A DNA stretch of 10,008 nt, from positions 1-10,008 of the forward strand of contig JAHJXP010000116.1 in NCBI GenBank assembly GCA_018827585.1. Reading direction: 5' to 3'. The notes under the pieces were generated by a model. The model worked only from the letters and a program-made list of their open reading frames with translations, made no database searches and was not told the origin of the DNA. Origin of the DNA: Pseudomonadota bacterium. Lineage in GTDB: Bacteria > Desulfobacterota > Syntrophia > Syntrophales > UBA5619. Made by a program: the position numbers and the translations under genes. Positions 1 to 6,000 of this stretch are shown piece by piece (the first letter of the stretch is position 1; the number at the start of each line of letters is the position of its first letter).

Positions 1-1
1 A

Positions 2-1012
2 GGAGGCGAGACCATCGGTGAGCTGGGCCACACCAAGGATCACCGTCCCGACCTCAATCAGATGGTGGTGGGGGTCATCCTGGACGATCACGGTCAGCCA
101 GTCTGCTGTGAGATGTGGCCGGGGAACACGACAGATGTGACGACGCTCGTCCCGGTAATCAAGAGACTGCGGAGCCGGTTTGCCATCGGACGGATCTGCG
201 TCGTTTCGGATCGAGGGATGATCAGCGCCAAAACGATGGCCTACCTGGAAGAGGAGAAGATCCCCTACATCCTGGGTGCCCGGATGAGGAGGAGCAAAGA
301 GGTGAAGGAGGAGGTCCTCTCCCGTGCCGGCCGTTACCGGGAGGTTCATCCGGAAGGCGTCTCCGCCAAAGATCCTTCTCCCCTGAAGGTCAAGGAGGTG
401 ATCGTGGACGGGAACCGTTACATCGTCTGCCTCAATGAGAAACAGGCCCGGAAGGATGCTGCGGACCGGCGGGCGATTATTGCCTCCCTGGAGGAGAAAC
501 TCAAGACCAATCCGAAGTCTCTCGTGGGAAACAAGGGTTACCGGAAGTACCTGAAGCTGGATCGGGATACCGTTTCCGTCAATCAGGTGAAGATCGAAGA
601 AGAGGCGCGGTACGACGGGAAGTGGGTGCTCAAGACGAACACCACGCTGACGGCGGAGCAGGCGGCCCTGAAGTACAAGGAACTCTGGCAGATCGAGCAG
701 GTCTTTCGGGACATGAAGTCGGTTCTGGACACCCGACCCATCTTCCATCGGCTGGATGAAACCATCCGGGGTCACGTCTTCTGCAGTTTTCTCGCCCTGG
801 TCATCCGGAAGGAGTTGGATCGCAGACTGGAGAAGGCCGGTCACTGTTTCGAATGGGCCGACATCAAACAGGATCTCAAGGCCCTGCAGGAGATCACGAT
901 TGAAGACAGAGGCAAAACGCTCGCCATAAGGAGTGAATGCCTCGGGACCTGCGGCAAGGTCTTCCAGGCGGTCGGGGTGGCCATCCCGCCGACGATCCGG
1001 GAGGTGGCATGA
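2..1012 (+). CDS. IS1634-type (IS4-like) transposase, 5' end outside the window
   Basis: This is the C-terminal part of a DDE transposase of the IS1634 branch of the IS4-like families, which cuts and joins the ends of its own element. The frame is open from base 2, before the first internal ATG at 62, and reads GETIGELGHTKDHRPDLNQM, a typical stretch near the first catalytic Asp, so the gene starts upstream of the window. The second Asp is in VSDRGM (codon 209-211). The catalytic Glu (codon 695-697) lies in YKELWQIEQVFRDMK, the family's Y..E(6)K signature. The C-terminus (VGVAIPPTIREVA) and the TGA at 1010-1012 look natural, so the 3' end seems intact. The right terminal repeat should lie in the next 100 bp, but it cannot be identified without the left end. 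Confidence 0.9.
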   Translation, partial: GGETIGELGHTKDHRPDLNQMVVGVILDDHGQPVCCEMWPGNTTDVTTLVPVIKRLRSRFAIGRICVVSDRGMISAKTMAYLEEEKIPYILGARMRRSKEVKEEVLSRAGRYREVHPEGVSAKDPSPLKVKEVIVDGNRYIVCLNEKQARKDAADRRAIIASLEEKLKTNPKSLVGNKGYRKYLKLDRDTVSVNQVKIEEEARYDGKWVLKTNTTLTAEQAALKYKELWQIEQVFRDMKSVLDTRPIFHRLDETIRGHVFCSFLALVIRKELDRRLEKAGHCFEWADIKQDLKALQEITIEDRGKTLAIRSECLGTCGKVFQAVGVAIPPTIREVA

Positions 1013-1079
1013 CTCCTAAAACATGTTGTCAAAGAGCAATCTGTGGTGCCAAGAACTTTTTCAAGGCACCCATCTATTT

Positions 1080-1100
1080 AAAATAGTGGAACTATTTTTT
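1080..1100 (+). terminator. A/T-rich stem-loop followed by T run, possible terminator or IS end
   Basis: AAAATAGT (1080-1087) pairs with ACTATTTT (1091-1098) across a GGA loop, and the run of T continues to 1100. It lies 67 bp after the IS1634-type transposase stop and could terminate its transcript or be part of the element's right end. The stem is A/T-rich and weak. Confidence 0.3.
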
Positions 1101-1204
1101 GGCAACTGTCAAAGATCAGTCAAGAATAAAAATTAACCTCAACGTATTAACCGGTTGCAGTTGATTTTATAGACCAGTTCTCGAGAATGATAAGAATGAT
1201 CATC

Positions 1205-1292
1205 GGTTAACATTCAACAGCTGAAATTGTTGGGCAATATTCAGATCGCTACGCGGTGGCCCGATCAGTCCGCTGGAACGAAGGGTTAGAGG
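1205..1292 (-). other. attC-like recombination site at the end of an integron gene cassette
   Basis: Read on the minus strand, the site opens with CCTCTAAC (1292-1285) and continues CCTTCGTTCCAGCGGAC. This matches the R''-L'' half of many integron attC sites (TAAC..TTCGTT..AGC). CCTCTAAC is the exact complement of the GTTAGAGG that opens the cassette at 2049-2042, as expected for the two ends of one cassette. The distal half is less regular: GCTG then GAA can pair with CAGC and TTC of the first half, and GTTAACC (1211-1205) or GTTGAAT could be the R' core. The span of 88 bp is within the usual attC range. The second half may be degenerate or rearranged. Confidence 0.55.
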
Positions 1293-1294
1293 GC

Positions 1295-2032
1295 TCAGAA
1301 CTCAACGACCTTGCCGTCATAGGCTGTCTCGTGCTGTAGAGATTCAAGGCGTTCGAGCATGTCATCGCTCATATGTGTGAGTATGTGTCGTTTGGGTTGA
1401 ATGAGAGGTAGTTTTTCGACAAGGGTTTCCAAGTCGAGATGGAGCCTGACCCTTTTGTCGAAGAAGTAGGCTTCGGCGACGAAGAGATCGGCATTCGCTG
1501 CTGCTTGAATTAGGTCGTCAGTCCACTCAGTGTCGCCGGTATACGCAACCGCTCGACTTTCCGCTTCCAGTCGGTAGGCGAAGAATGGGCCGCCTGGATT
1601 TCCGTGGTGCGCCTGGAACGGTTTGACTGCAACACCGGCAACCGTTCTTGTCTGTGATGCCTGAAGCTCGACGAGCGACAGCTCAAACTTCGGCTTCGTA
1701 CGCGATGACCCAGGAAACGAGGTCTCCATCACGCGTTCGTACCAGTTCAGCAAGCCTGGAGGGCCGACGATGACAAGCGGCTCAGTTCGCTTTGAGAAGA
1801 ACTGCGCATTGAGCATGAAGAACGGAATGCCGCCGAAGTGATCTGCATGAAAGTGCGTGACAAAGATGGCCTGAATGTCATTCAGGGCAACACGCTGTGC
1901 CTTCAGGCCAATCAACGATGACGCGCCACAGTCGATCAAGAAATTGACTCTCTCGCCGGTGACGTAGAAGCAGGTATTCAGGCGGCCACCACTGCCGAAT
2001 GCATCTCCGCTGCCGATGAATGTCAGGTGCAT
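1295..2032 (-). CDS. Metallo-beta-lactamase-fold hydrolase (RNase Z-like), integron cassette cargo
   Basis: This is a complete 245-aa cytoplasmic protein of the metallo-beta-lactamase fold, closest in look to the RNase Z/arylsulfatase-like branch. It shows the N-terminal beta strand TFIGSGDAFGSGGR, the zinc motif HxHxDH as H60-F-H62-A-D64-H65, a histidine pair at 142-143, the bridging Asp in GDTEW (D167) and a late His in ILTHMSDD (H220). All metal ligands are therefore present and it is probably active. The substrate cannot be told: phosphodiester, ester and thioester hydrolases share this pattern. There is no signal peptide. The ATG at 2032 is preceded by AGAGGA 8 bases away, inside the cassette's opening core, a common arrangement in integron cassettes. 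No promoter is obvious, as is normal for cassette genes read from an external promoter. Confidence 0.85.
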   Translation of the reverse strand: MHLTFIGSGDAFGSGGRLNTCFYVTGERVNFLIDCGASSLIGLKAQRVALNDIQAIFVTHFHADHFGGIPFFMLNAQFFSKRTEPLVIVGPPGLLNWYERVMETSFPGSSRTKPKFELSLVELQASQTRTVAGVAVKPFQAHHGNPGGPFFAYRLEAESRAVAYTGDTEWTDDLIQAAANADLFVAEAYFFDKRVRLHLDLETLVEKLPLIQPKRHILTHMSDDMLERLESLQHETAYDGKVVEF

Positions 2033-2041
2033 GTGAAAGGT

Positions 2042-2049
2042 CCTCTAAC
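2042..2049 (-). other. Integron core site opening the cassette (GTTAGAGG)
   Basis: GTTAGAGG on the minus strand fits the GTTRRRY recombination core and lies just upstream of the hydrolase start. Its complement CCTCTAAC is found at the other end of the cassette (1292-1285). The bases before it (CAATTCTTTATTC) do not look like the L' half of an attC, so the cassette could sit at an attI or at a secondary site. Confidence 0.5.
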
Positions 2050-2166
2050 GAATAAAGAATTGATGTTTTACGGTAACTACTCAGGTCGCATTCTGACAGT
2101 CAACGCGGCCCAAAATAATGATGGACAAATAATCTGATTTAGCCAAGAAGAACGGGGGAAAGGGGA

Positions 2167-2230
2167 AGGAGCCCCCTCGCTTATCTTGGCCGATTCGATG
2201 AAGGGGCTCCTGCCTACAACTGAAGGCAGG
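2167..2230 (+). promoter_or_regulatory. Two overlapping hairpins before the first transposon gene
   Basis: Hairpin 1 pairs AGGAGCCCC (2167-2175) with GGGGCTCCT (2203-2211). Hairpin 2 pairs CCTGCCT (2209-2215) with AGGCAGG (2224-2230). The two share bases 2209-2211, so they compete. Hairpin 2 also covers the purine-rich stretch just before the ATG at 2235, so it could hide the ribosome site. This is a plausible protection of the transposon genes from read-through transcription or an attenuator, but the function is inferred. No other gene is seen between 2050 and 2234. Confidence 0.4.
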
Positions 2231-2234
2231 GGTT

Positions 2235-2794
2235 ATGATATCACCAAAAATTCTCCAACGCAAATCACTTTTCATCCTCTTGCACAAAATCGACGTTGAT
2301 CTTGCCGAAAGTATTCGGTTCAGTCGCTGCCCTACTGTGGGGGGCCTCTTCATTACGCTGCATATCTGCGTAAGCCTCGGGGAGGTCCCCCTGATCTTGA
2401 CGAGGCTTATGCGATTCGTTTGAGTTTGTGCTGCGGAAAGCAGGGTTGCCGGCGACGTGTTCTGCCGCCATCGGTATTGTTCTGGGGGCGCCGTGTTTAT
2501 TGGGCATCGGTGCTGCTGGTGATCACGGCGCTGCGCCAGGGCCGGGATCATGGCTATACGGTTGAGAAGCTCAAGGCGCTTTTTGGTGTGACGCGCCCGA
2601 CATTGACCCGTTGGCTGAGCTACTTCCGGCAGATATTTCCATGCAGTCAGGCTTGGCGGCGACTGTCGGGCAGACTGATGCCGCCGGTGGCCGAGGATGA
2701 GTTGCCCGGGGGGCTGATCGAACGTTTTGTGAAAGCCCGTGGAGATCCTGAACTGGGTTTGGCGGCTTGCTTGCAATCGCTCGTCGGTCTGTAA
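2235..2794 (+). pseudogene. Zinc-ribbon/HTH transposon protein (DUF6431-like), apparently frameshifted
   Basis: This is the first gene of the three-gene transposon, in two frames. From ATG 2235 the first frame gives MISPKILQRK and reads to RFSRC (codon ending 2330). The next frame, entered by re-reading base 2330, continues PYCGGPLHYAAYLRKPRG and runs to the TAA at 2792-2794. Joined, it makes about 186 aa with a zinc ribbon (C32-P-Y-C35 and C67-x4-C72, followed by RRR), a conserved-looking segment LPPSVLFWGRRVYW, and a helix-turn-helix (about GYTVEKLKALFGVTRPTLTRW). It resembles the DUF6431 proteins that precede integrase-like transposases and is probably a DNA-binding accessory or regulator. 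The break needs one missing base near 2330-2335. It could be a real mutation, a sequencing error, or a -1 frameshift, though no slippery heptamer is evident. The 375-bp downstream piece alone begins only at a TTG (2420) and lacks the first Cys pair. Confidence 0.65.
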
Positions 2795-2906
2795 GGTCTC
2801 GATTTTTGAGGGAGCCGTTATCCGCTAAGCTCTCACGCAAAAGATGTGCGGCTGTTTAAAAGGAATGGATCAGTTATAGGGGCTATCAACGGGTTCGACG
2901 CCGTGA

Positions 2907-2923
2907 TCCTCCATGGTGGAGGA
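2907..2923 (+). repeat. Small perfect hairpin between the HTH gene and the transposase gene
   Basis: TCCTCCA (2907-2913) and TGGAGGA (2917-2923) form a 7-bp stem with a TGG loop, 32 bp before the transposase start. It is not followed by a T run. It may modulate translation of the transposase, but this is inference. Confidence 0.35.
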
Positions 2924-2955
2924 CGAAGAAGCGAATCCAAAGGAGATCAGATCCG

Positions 2956-4404
2956 ATGAGTGATCCAAAGATGCCCCGGTGGCAACACTGGGCACAGTTC
3001 CGTTTTGCCGTGATTGGCGGTCTTTTGTCCAGTCCACCGGCAAGCGGCCAACTGCAGCAGGAGCTACAGGCGCTGGCCGAAAAAAACTACCAGCACCCCC
3101 TTGCCCCTGACAAGCAGCTCAGCCCGGGTTTTTCGACCATCGAACGTTGGTACTATCAAGCCAAGGATGCGCCGGATCCCATCACCGCGCTGGGGCAAAA
3201 ACTTCGGGCCGATGCCGGTCGGCGCTGGGCGATAGGCGAACCACTCAAAGATGCCATCGCGTCCCAGTATCATGACTATCCGCGCTGGACGGTTCAATTG
3301 CACTACGACAACTTGGTCGCCATGGCTGAGCATCAAACACAGTTGACCCCGCTGCCCAGCTACAAGACTGTGCTGCGCTGCATGAGAGAAAATGGCTGGA
3401 CGCGACGTTTGGGCCCCTCGCAACCTACCGAGGGCCAGAGCCGGGCGCAGAGGCGACGGGAGCAGCGCGAGGTAAGAAGCTACGAGGCATCCCACGTCCA
3501 CGCTCTCTGGCACCTGGACTTCCACAAGGCCAAGATCAGACTGCTGGATGAATCCGGGAACTGGCATCATCCGATCGCGCTGGCCATCCTTGATGATCGC
3601 TCAAGACTGTGCTGCCACTTACAGTTCTATCTTAACGAGACTGCCGAGTGTCTGGTTCACGGGCTTACCCAGGCCATCATGAAACGAGGATTGCCGCGGG
3701 CCTTGATGACAGACAACGGAGCGGCCATGTTAGCCGAGGAAACCCGCCAGGGGCTGCTGCGCCTTGGCGTTGTCCACGAAACCACCTTGCCCTATTCGCC
3801 CTATCAAAACGGTAAGCAGGAGGTATTCTGGGCGCAATTAGAAGGCCGCCTGATCGCGATGCTGCGCGGAATTGAAAATCTCAAGCTGTCTTTTATCAAT
3901 CACGCCGCCCAGGCCTGGGTCGAGCAGGACTACCACCGAAATCAACATCGTGAAATCGGCGCCACACCCTTGCAGCGGATGCTCGACGGCCCGGATGTCG
4001 GACGTCGGGCGCCGGACGCCGATGCCATGCGCCTGGCCTTTACCCGCCAGCTCATCCGCACCCCCCGCCGCGGTGACGCTACCGTCGTGGTCGAGGGCGT
4101 ACGTTACGAACTGCCACCGCGATTCGGTCACCTGCACACGGTTACGCTGCGCTCGCCAGAGTGGGACAAAAGCCAGATGACCCTGGTTGATCCCAAAACC
4201 GGCGGACCGTTAGCGCGCCTGCTGCCTCAAGACAAAGCTAAAAACGCCTCCGGGTTGCGCCGAACCATAGAGACGCCGGAAACCATTACCGCCGCCAACC
4301 TTAAAAACGATCAGCCGGCCCTATTGCAAAAATGGTTGGCCGACTATGCCGCCACCGGACTGCCGCCGGCTTATCTGCCCAAGGAGGAATGCAATCATGA
4401 CTGA
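2956..4404 (+). CDS. DD(35)E integrase-fold transposase (TniA/TnsB-like)
   Basis: This is a 482-aa transposase of the retroviral-integrase (rve) superfamily, predicted to bind the transposon ends and carry out strand transfer. The N-terminal third (residues 1-150) looks like DNA-binding helices, including a likely HTH near LSPGFSTIERWYY. The catalytic core follows: D188 in WHLDFH, D253 in MTDNG, and E289 in YSPYQNGKQEVFW, with 35 residues between D253 and E289, as expected for this group. The C-terminal part (about 370-430) is probably the beta-barrel domain seen in Mu-type transposases. The start at 2956 is supported by AAAGGAG (2939-2945) with a 10-base spacer. The 3' end holds the ribosome site for the ATPase gene and overlaps it by 8 bp, so the two are coupled. 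No stop or missing catalytic residue is seen, so it is likely functional. Confidence 0.9.
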   Translation: MSDPKMPRWQHWAQFRFAVIGGLLSSPPASGQLQQELQALAEKNYQHPLAPDKQLSPGFSTIERWYYQAKDAPDPITALGQKLRADAGRRWAIGEPLKDAIASQYHDYPRWTVQLHYDNLVAMAEHQTQLTPLPSYKTVLRCMRENGWTRRLGPSQPTEGQSRAQRRREQREVRSYEASHVHALWHLDFHKAKIRLLDESGNWHHPIALAILDDRSRLCCHLQFYLNETAECLVHGLTQAIMKRGLPRALMTDNGAAMLAEETRQGLLRLGVVHETTLPYSPYQNGKQEVFWAQLEGRLIAMLRGIENLKLSFINHAAQAWVEQDYHRNQHREIGATPLQRMLDGPDVGRRAPDADAMRLAFTRQLIRTPRRGDATVVVEGVRYELPPRFGHLHTVTLRSPEWDKSQMTLVDPKTGGPLARLLPQDKAKNASGLRRTIETPETITAANLKNDQPALLQKWLADYAATGLPPAYLPKEECNHD

Positions 4405-5236
4405 CGTCAATATCCGCGCCATCTACGGCCTCAAATACAATCCCTTTTTACCCAACCTGCCTGTCGAGTCCCTGTGGGTGACGCCCGAGGCGGAAAGATT
4501 CTCCCAGCGCGTCCAGGCACTGGCGCCACAAGGCGGCTTTGCCTTGATCACCGGAGACCCCGGACAAGGAAAAAGCAAAACCTTGCAATGGATTGCTCAA
4601 CAACTCAGTCGAATACCGGATATTGTCGTAGGGATTATGGAACGGCCGCAGAGCAAACCGGCCGACTTCTACCGGGAATTGGGCGAACTGTTCGGGGTTG
4701 CCTTGACCCCCTTGAACCGCTATGGCAGCTTCAAAGCCCTGCGCGCACGATGGAAAGCACACTGTCAATCCACACTGGTGCGCCCCGTGCTGCTCATCGA
4801 CGAGGCGCAGGAAGTCTCATCGCCTTGCCTGACCGAACTGCGATTGCTCCAAAGCGCCTGCTTCGACTCAGAAAGCCTCCTCTTTACCATCCTGTGCGGA
4901 GACGGACGCCTGCCAGACAGGTTCCGAACACCAGATCTGTTACCCCTGGGCAGCCGCATCCGCGCCCGACTCCAATTGACACCCCTTACCCCAGAACAGC
5001 TCCAGGAATACCTCAAGTTCACCCTCGAACAGGCAGGATATCAGCAACTGATGACACCGGAACTGATCCAAACCCTGGCCGCGCACTCCTTAAACAACCT
5101 GCGTGTCCTCAACCACATGGCCGCGGAAATGCTTGCCGCCGCCACCGAAAGAAATCTGCCTCGACTCGACGAATCACTTTACTTTGAACTGTTTTCCCCA
5201 GCGCCTTCAAAACCTCGCCGCAACAAAGGGGCATAG
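4397..5236 (+). CDS. AAA ATPase, ExeA/TniB-like transposition partner
   Basis: This is a 279-aa P-loop ATPase of the AAA_22/ExeA-like group, which includes TniB and TnsC. It probably uses ATP to recruit target DNA and stimulate the upstream transposase. The N-terminus (IYGLKYNPFLPNLPVESLW) is the usual ExeA-like opening. Walker A is GDPGQGKS (about residues 54-61), Walker B is VLLIDEAQE (about 132-140), and the downstream SRIRARLQLTPLTPEQL holds the likely arginine finger and start of the lid. The ATG at 4397 is preferred over an in-frame upstream start at 4346 because AAGGAGG (4381-4387) lies 9 bases before it and the family begins at this point. It overlaps the transposase stop by 8 bp. It is not the exeA of type II secretion: the protein lacks a membrane segment and a peptidoglycan-binding domain. 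Confidence 0.88.
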   Translation: MTDVNIRAIYGLKYNPFLPNLPVESLWVTPEAERFSQRVQALAPQGGFALITGDPGQGKSKTLQWIAQQLSRIPDIVVGIMERPQSKPADFYRELGELFGVALTPLNRYGSFKALRARWKAHCQSTLVRPVLLIDEAQEVSSPCLTELRLLQSACFDSESLLFTILCGDGRLPDRFRTPDLLPLGSRIRARLQLTPLTPEQLQEYLKFTLEQAGYQQLMTPELIQTLAAHSLNNLRVLNHMAAEMLAAATERNLPRLDESLYFELFSPAPSKPRRNKGA

Positions 5237-5248
5237 CCCGTCATCGTT

Positions 5249-5371
5249 ATGATGATCGAGGCATACTTTTTAATCCGTGGGGGCTACCAGAACCTCACTT
5301 ACATCATGTTCGATCACAAACGCACCGTCACCGCGGACATGGCCCTCAAGGTCGAAAAACTGGAAGGATAA
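5249..5371 (+). CDS. Possible 40-aa ORF after the transposon ATPase
   Basis: A short frame from tandem ATG codons reads MMIEAYFLIRGGYQNLTYIM then on to KVEKLEG and TAA. I do not recognise it. It follows the ATPase stop by 12 bp in the same reading frame, with no clear ribosome site. It may be the tail of a degraded gene rather than a real one. Confidence 0.2.
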   Translation: MMIEAYFLIRGGYQNLTYIMFDHKRTVTADMALKVEKLEG

Positions 5372-5380
5372 GAAACGAAC

Positions 5381-5420
5381 ATACCGGGGGCGAAGATAAC
5401 AATATCCTCGCCCCCGGTAT
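5381..5420. repeat. Very strong 40-bp hairpin
   Basis: ATACCGGGGGCGA (5381-5393) and TCGCCCCCGGTAT (5408-5420) are perfect complements (13 bp). Inside, after one A/C mismatch, GATA (5395-5398) pairs with TATC (5403-5406) around a 4-base loop. There is no T run on either side, so it is not a standard intrinsic terminator. It sits between the transposon ATPase and the remnant of another transposase and may shield that gene from incoming transcripts. Confidence 0.7.
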
Positions 5421-5623
5421 CGGGAAAGTCAACGACAACAGCTATGGACAGCACATCTTTCAGCAAGATTGAAATCGAGGAAATCGTCGCAATGATGAGG
5501 CTCAACCTCTATAACCGGGGCCGCATGCACGGGGCCAATGCCATACTCCAGGAAATGGAATCCATGGCGGTCCGTCCATTGCCTTCCCTCAGAAGCATCG
5601 CTCGAATCCTTACCCGTATAGGC

Positions 5624-5629
5624 TTTACC
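5624..5629. repeat. Left copy of 6-bp target duplication TTTACC
   Basis: TTTACC lies directly before the TGACAACG terminus and is identical to 5868-5873 after the opposite end. This marks insertion of the 5630-5867 element. Confidence 0.8.
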
Positions 5630-5867
5630 TGACAACGTTCAAGACATCGTGGACAGAAATAATGCTCACGACATCGTGGACGAACCTATAAAAACATGAC
5701 TCTCAGCGTAATAGAAATCATGTCTGCTAATGGACGAAACAGCATATATGCTTATAACTTGCGCACAATTTAATTACACAACCTTACTGGAACCAATATG
5801 CCTGAATTTCATCAAGTCTACGATGTCATGGCACATTTATTCGTCCACGATGTCGTGAGCGTTGTCA
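5630..5867. mobile_element. 238-bp non-autonomous (MITE-like) element with two-site inverted ends
   Basis: The ends are TGACAACG (5630-5637) and CGTTGTCA (5860-5867). Each end holds two copies of GACATCGTGGAC: at 5643-5654 and 5670-5681 on the left, and inverted at 5843-5854 and 5816-5827 (one mismatch) on the right. Both ends have the same geometry: site 1 starts 13 bases in and site 2 starts 40 bases in, a 27-bp period. TTTACC is duplicated exactly outside both ends. The A/T-rich middle (about 5685-5815) has no recognisable gene. Repeated transposase sites inside the ends are known from Tn7, Mu, Tn552 and Tn5053-type elements, so it is probably moved in trans by a transposase of that superfamily. 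Whether the neighbouring three-gene transposon is the helper is unknown. Confidence 0.85.
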
Positions 5868-5873
5868 TTTACC
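5868..5873. repeat. Right copy of 6-bp target duplication TTTACC
   Basis: Identical to 5624-5629, directly after the CGTTGTCA terminus. Deleting one copy with the element restores the transposase reading frame. Confidence 0.8.
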
Positions 5874-6000
5874 CACGGTCGCACCGGTCATTATCCATAA
5901 CCCCCTTTATTTTTCTTGTCCGGCATTCCCTCAATTATCGAGTACGCCCTCACCGGTTATTCCTTACGGCGCCGGAGCGATTCCGCGGCCCACACCCTCC

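Larger units (their letters stand above)
2235..5236 (+). mobile_element. Core of a three-gene TniA/TniB-type transposon
   Basis: Three co-directional genes form a unit: a zinc-ribbon/HTH protein, a DD(35)E integrase-fold transposase, and an AAA ATPase translationally coupled to it. Transposase plus ATPase is the core of the Tn552, Tn5053 and Tn7 (TnsB/TnsC) style of transposition, in which the ATPase chooses the target and activates the transposase. No matching terminal repeats could be paired around the unit. TGACAGTCAACG at about 2094 is a possible left end, but no counterpart is visible after 5236. The right end may be lost, so the coordinates cover genes only. Confidence 0.7.
5444..5900 (+). 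pseudogene. N-terminal fragment of an integrase-type transposase, split by a small inserted element
   Basis: The first half (5444-5629) reads MDSTSFSKIEIEEIV, then RLNLYNRGRMHGANAI, then LPSLRSIARILTRIGFT. This is the N-terminal region typical of integrase-core (IS481/rve-like) transposases, ending in the PS.R(T/S)I.RIL HTH. Removing the 238-bp insertion and one copy of TTTACC rejoins the frame to HGRTGHYP and a TAA at 5898-5900. The joined LT(H)xRTGxY pattern is what the family shows next. The whole catalytic domain is missing. The gene was therefore first truncated or mutated, and it also carries the later insertion. The start ATG has no convincing ribosome site. Confidence 0.65.

Noticed and set aside
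2094..2140. TGACAGTCAACG stretch as proven left end of the three-gene transposon
   Set aside because: No complementary end could be found after 5236 and the internal 12-bp sites are not recognisable, so it is kept only as a possibility.
2081..2776. 231-codon open frame on the minus strand
   Set aside because: It lies antisense to the zinc-ribbon/HTH gene and its leader, has low-complexity, Gln/Arg-rich sequence and no family motif. The plus strand reads a recognisable protein.
4474..5187. 237-codon frame overlapping the ATPase on the same strand
   Set aside because: Arg/Pro-rich translation with no domain. The overlapping frame carries Walker A and B.
4397..5236. ATPase as the exeA gene of type II secretion
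   Set aside because: No membrane or peptidoglycan-binding segment, and it is translationally coupled to a transposase, so a TniB-like role fits better.
5643..5854. GACATCGTGGAC repeats as a possible CRISPR array
   Set aside because: There are only two copies per side, in opposite orientation, symmetric about the element's ends and flanked by a target duplication. This fits transposon ends, not CRISPR.
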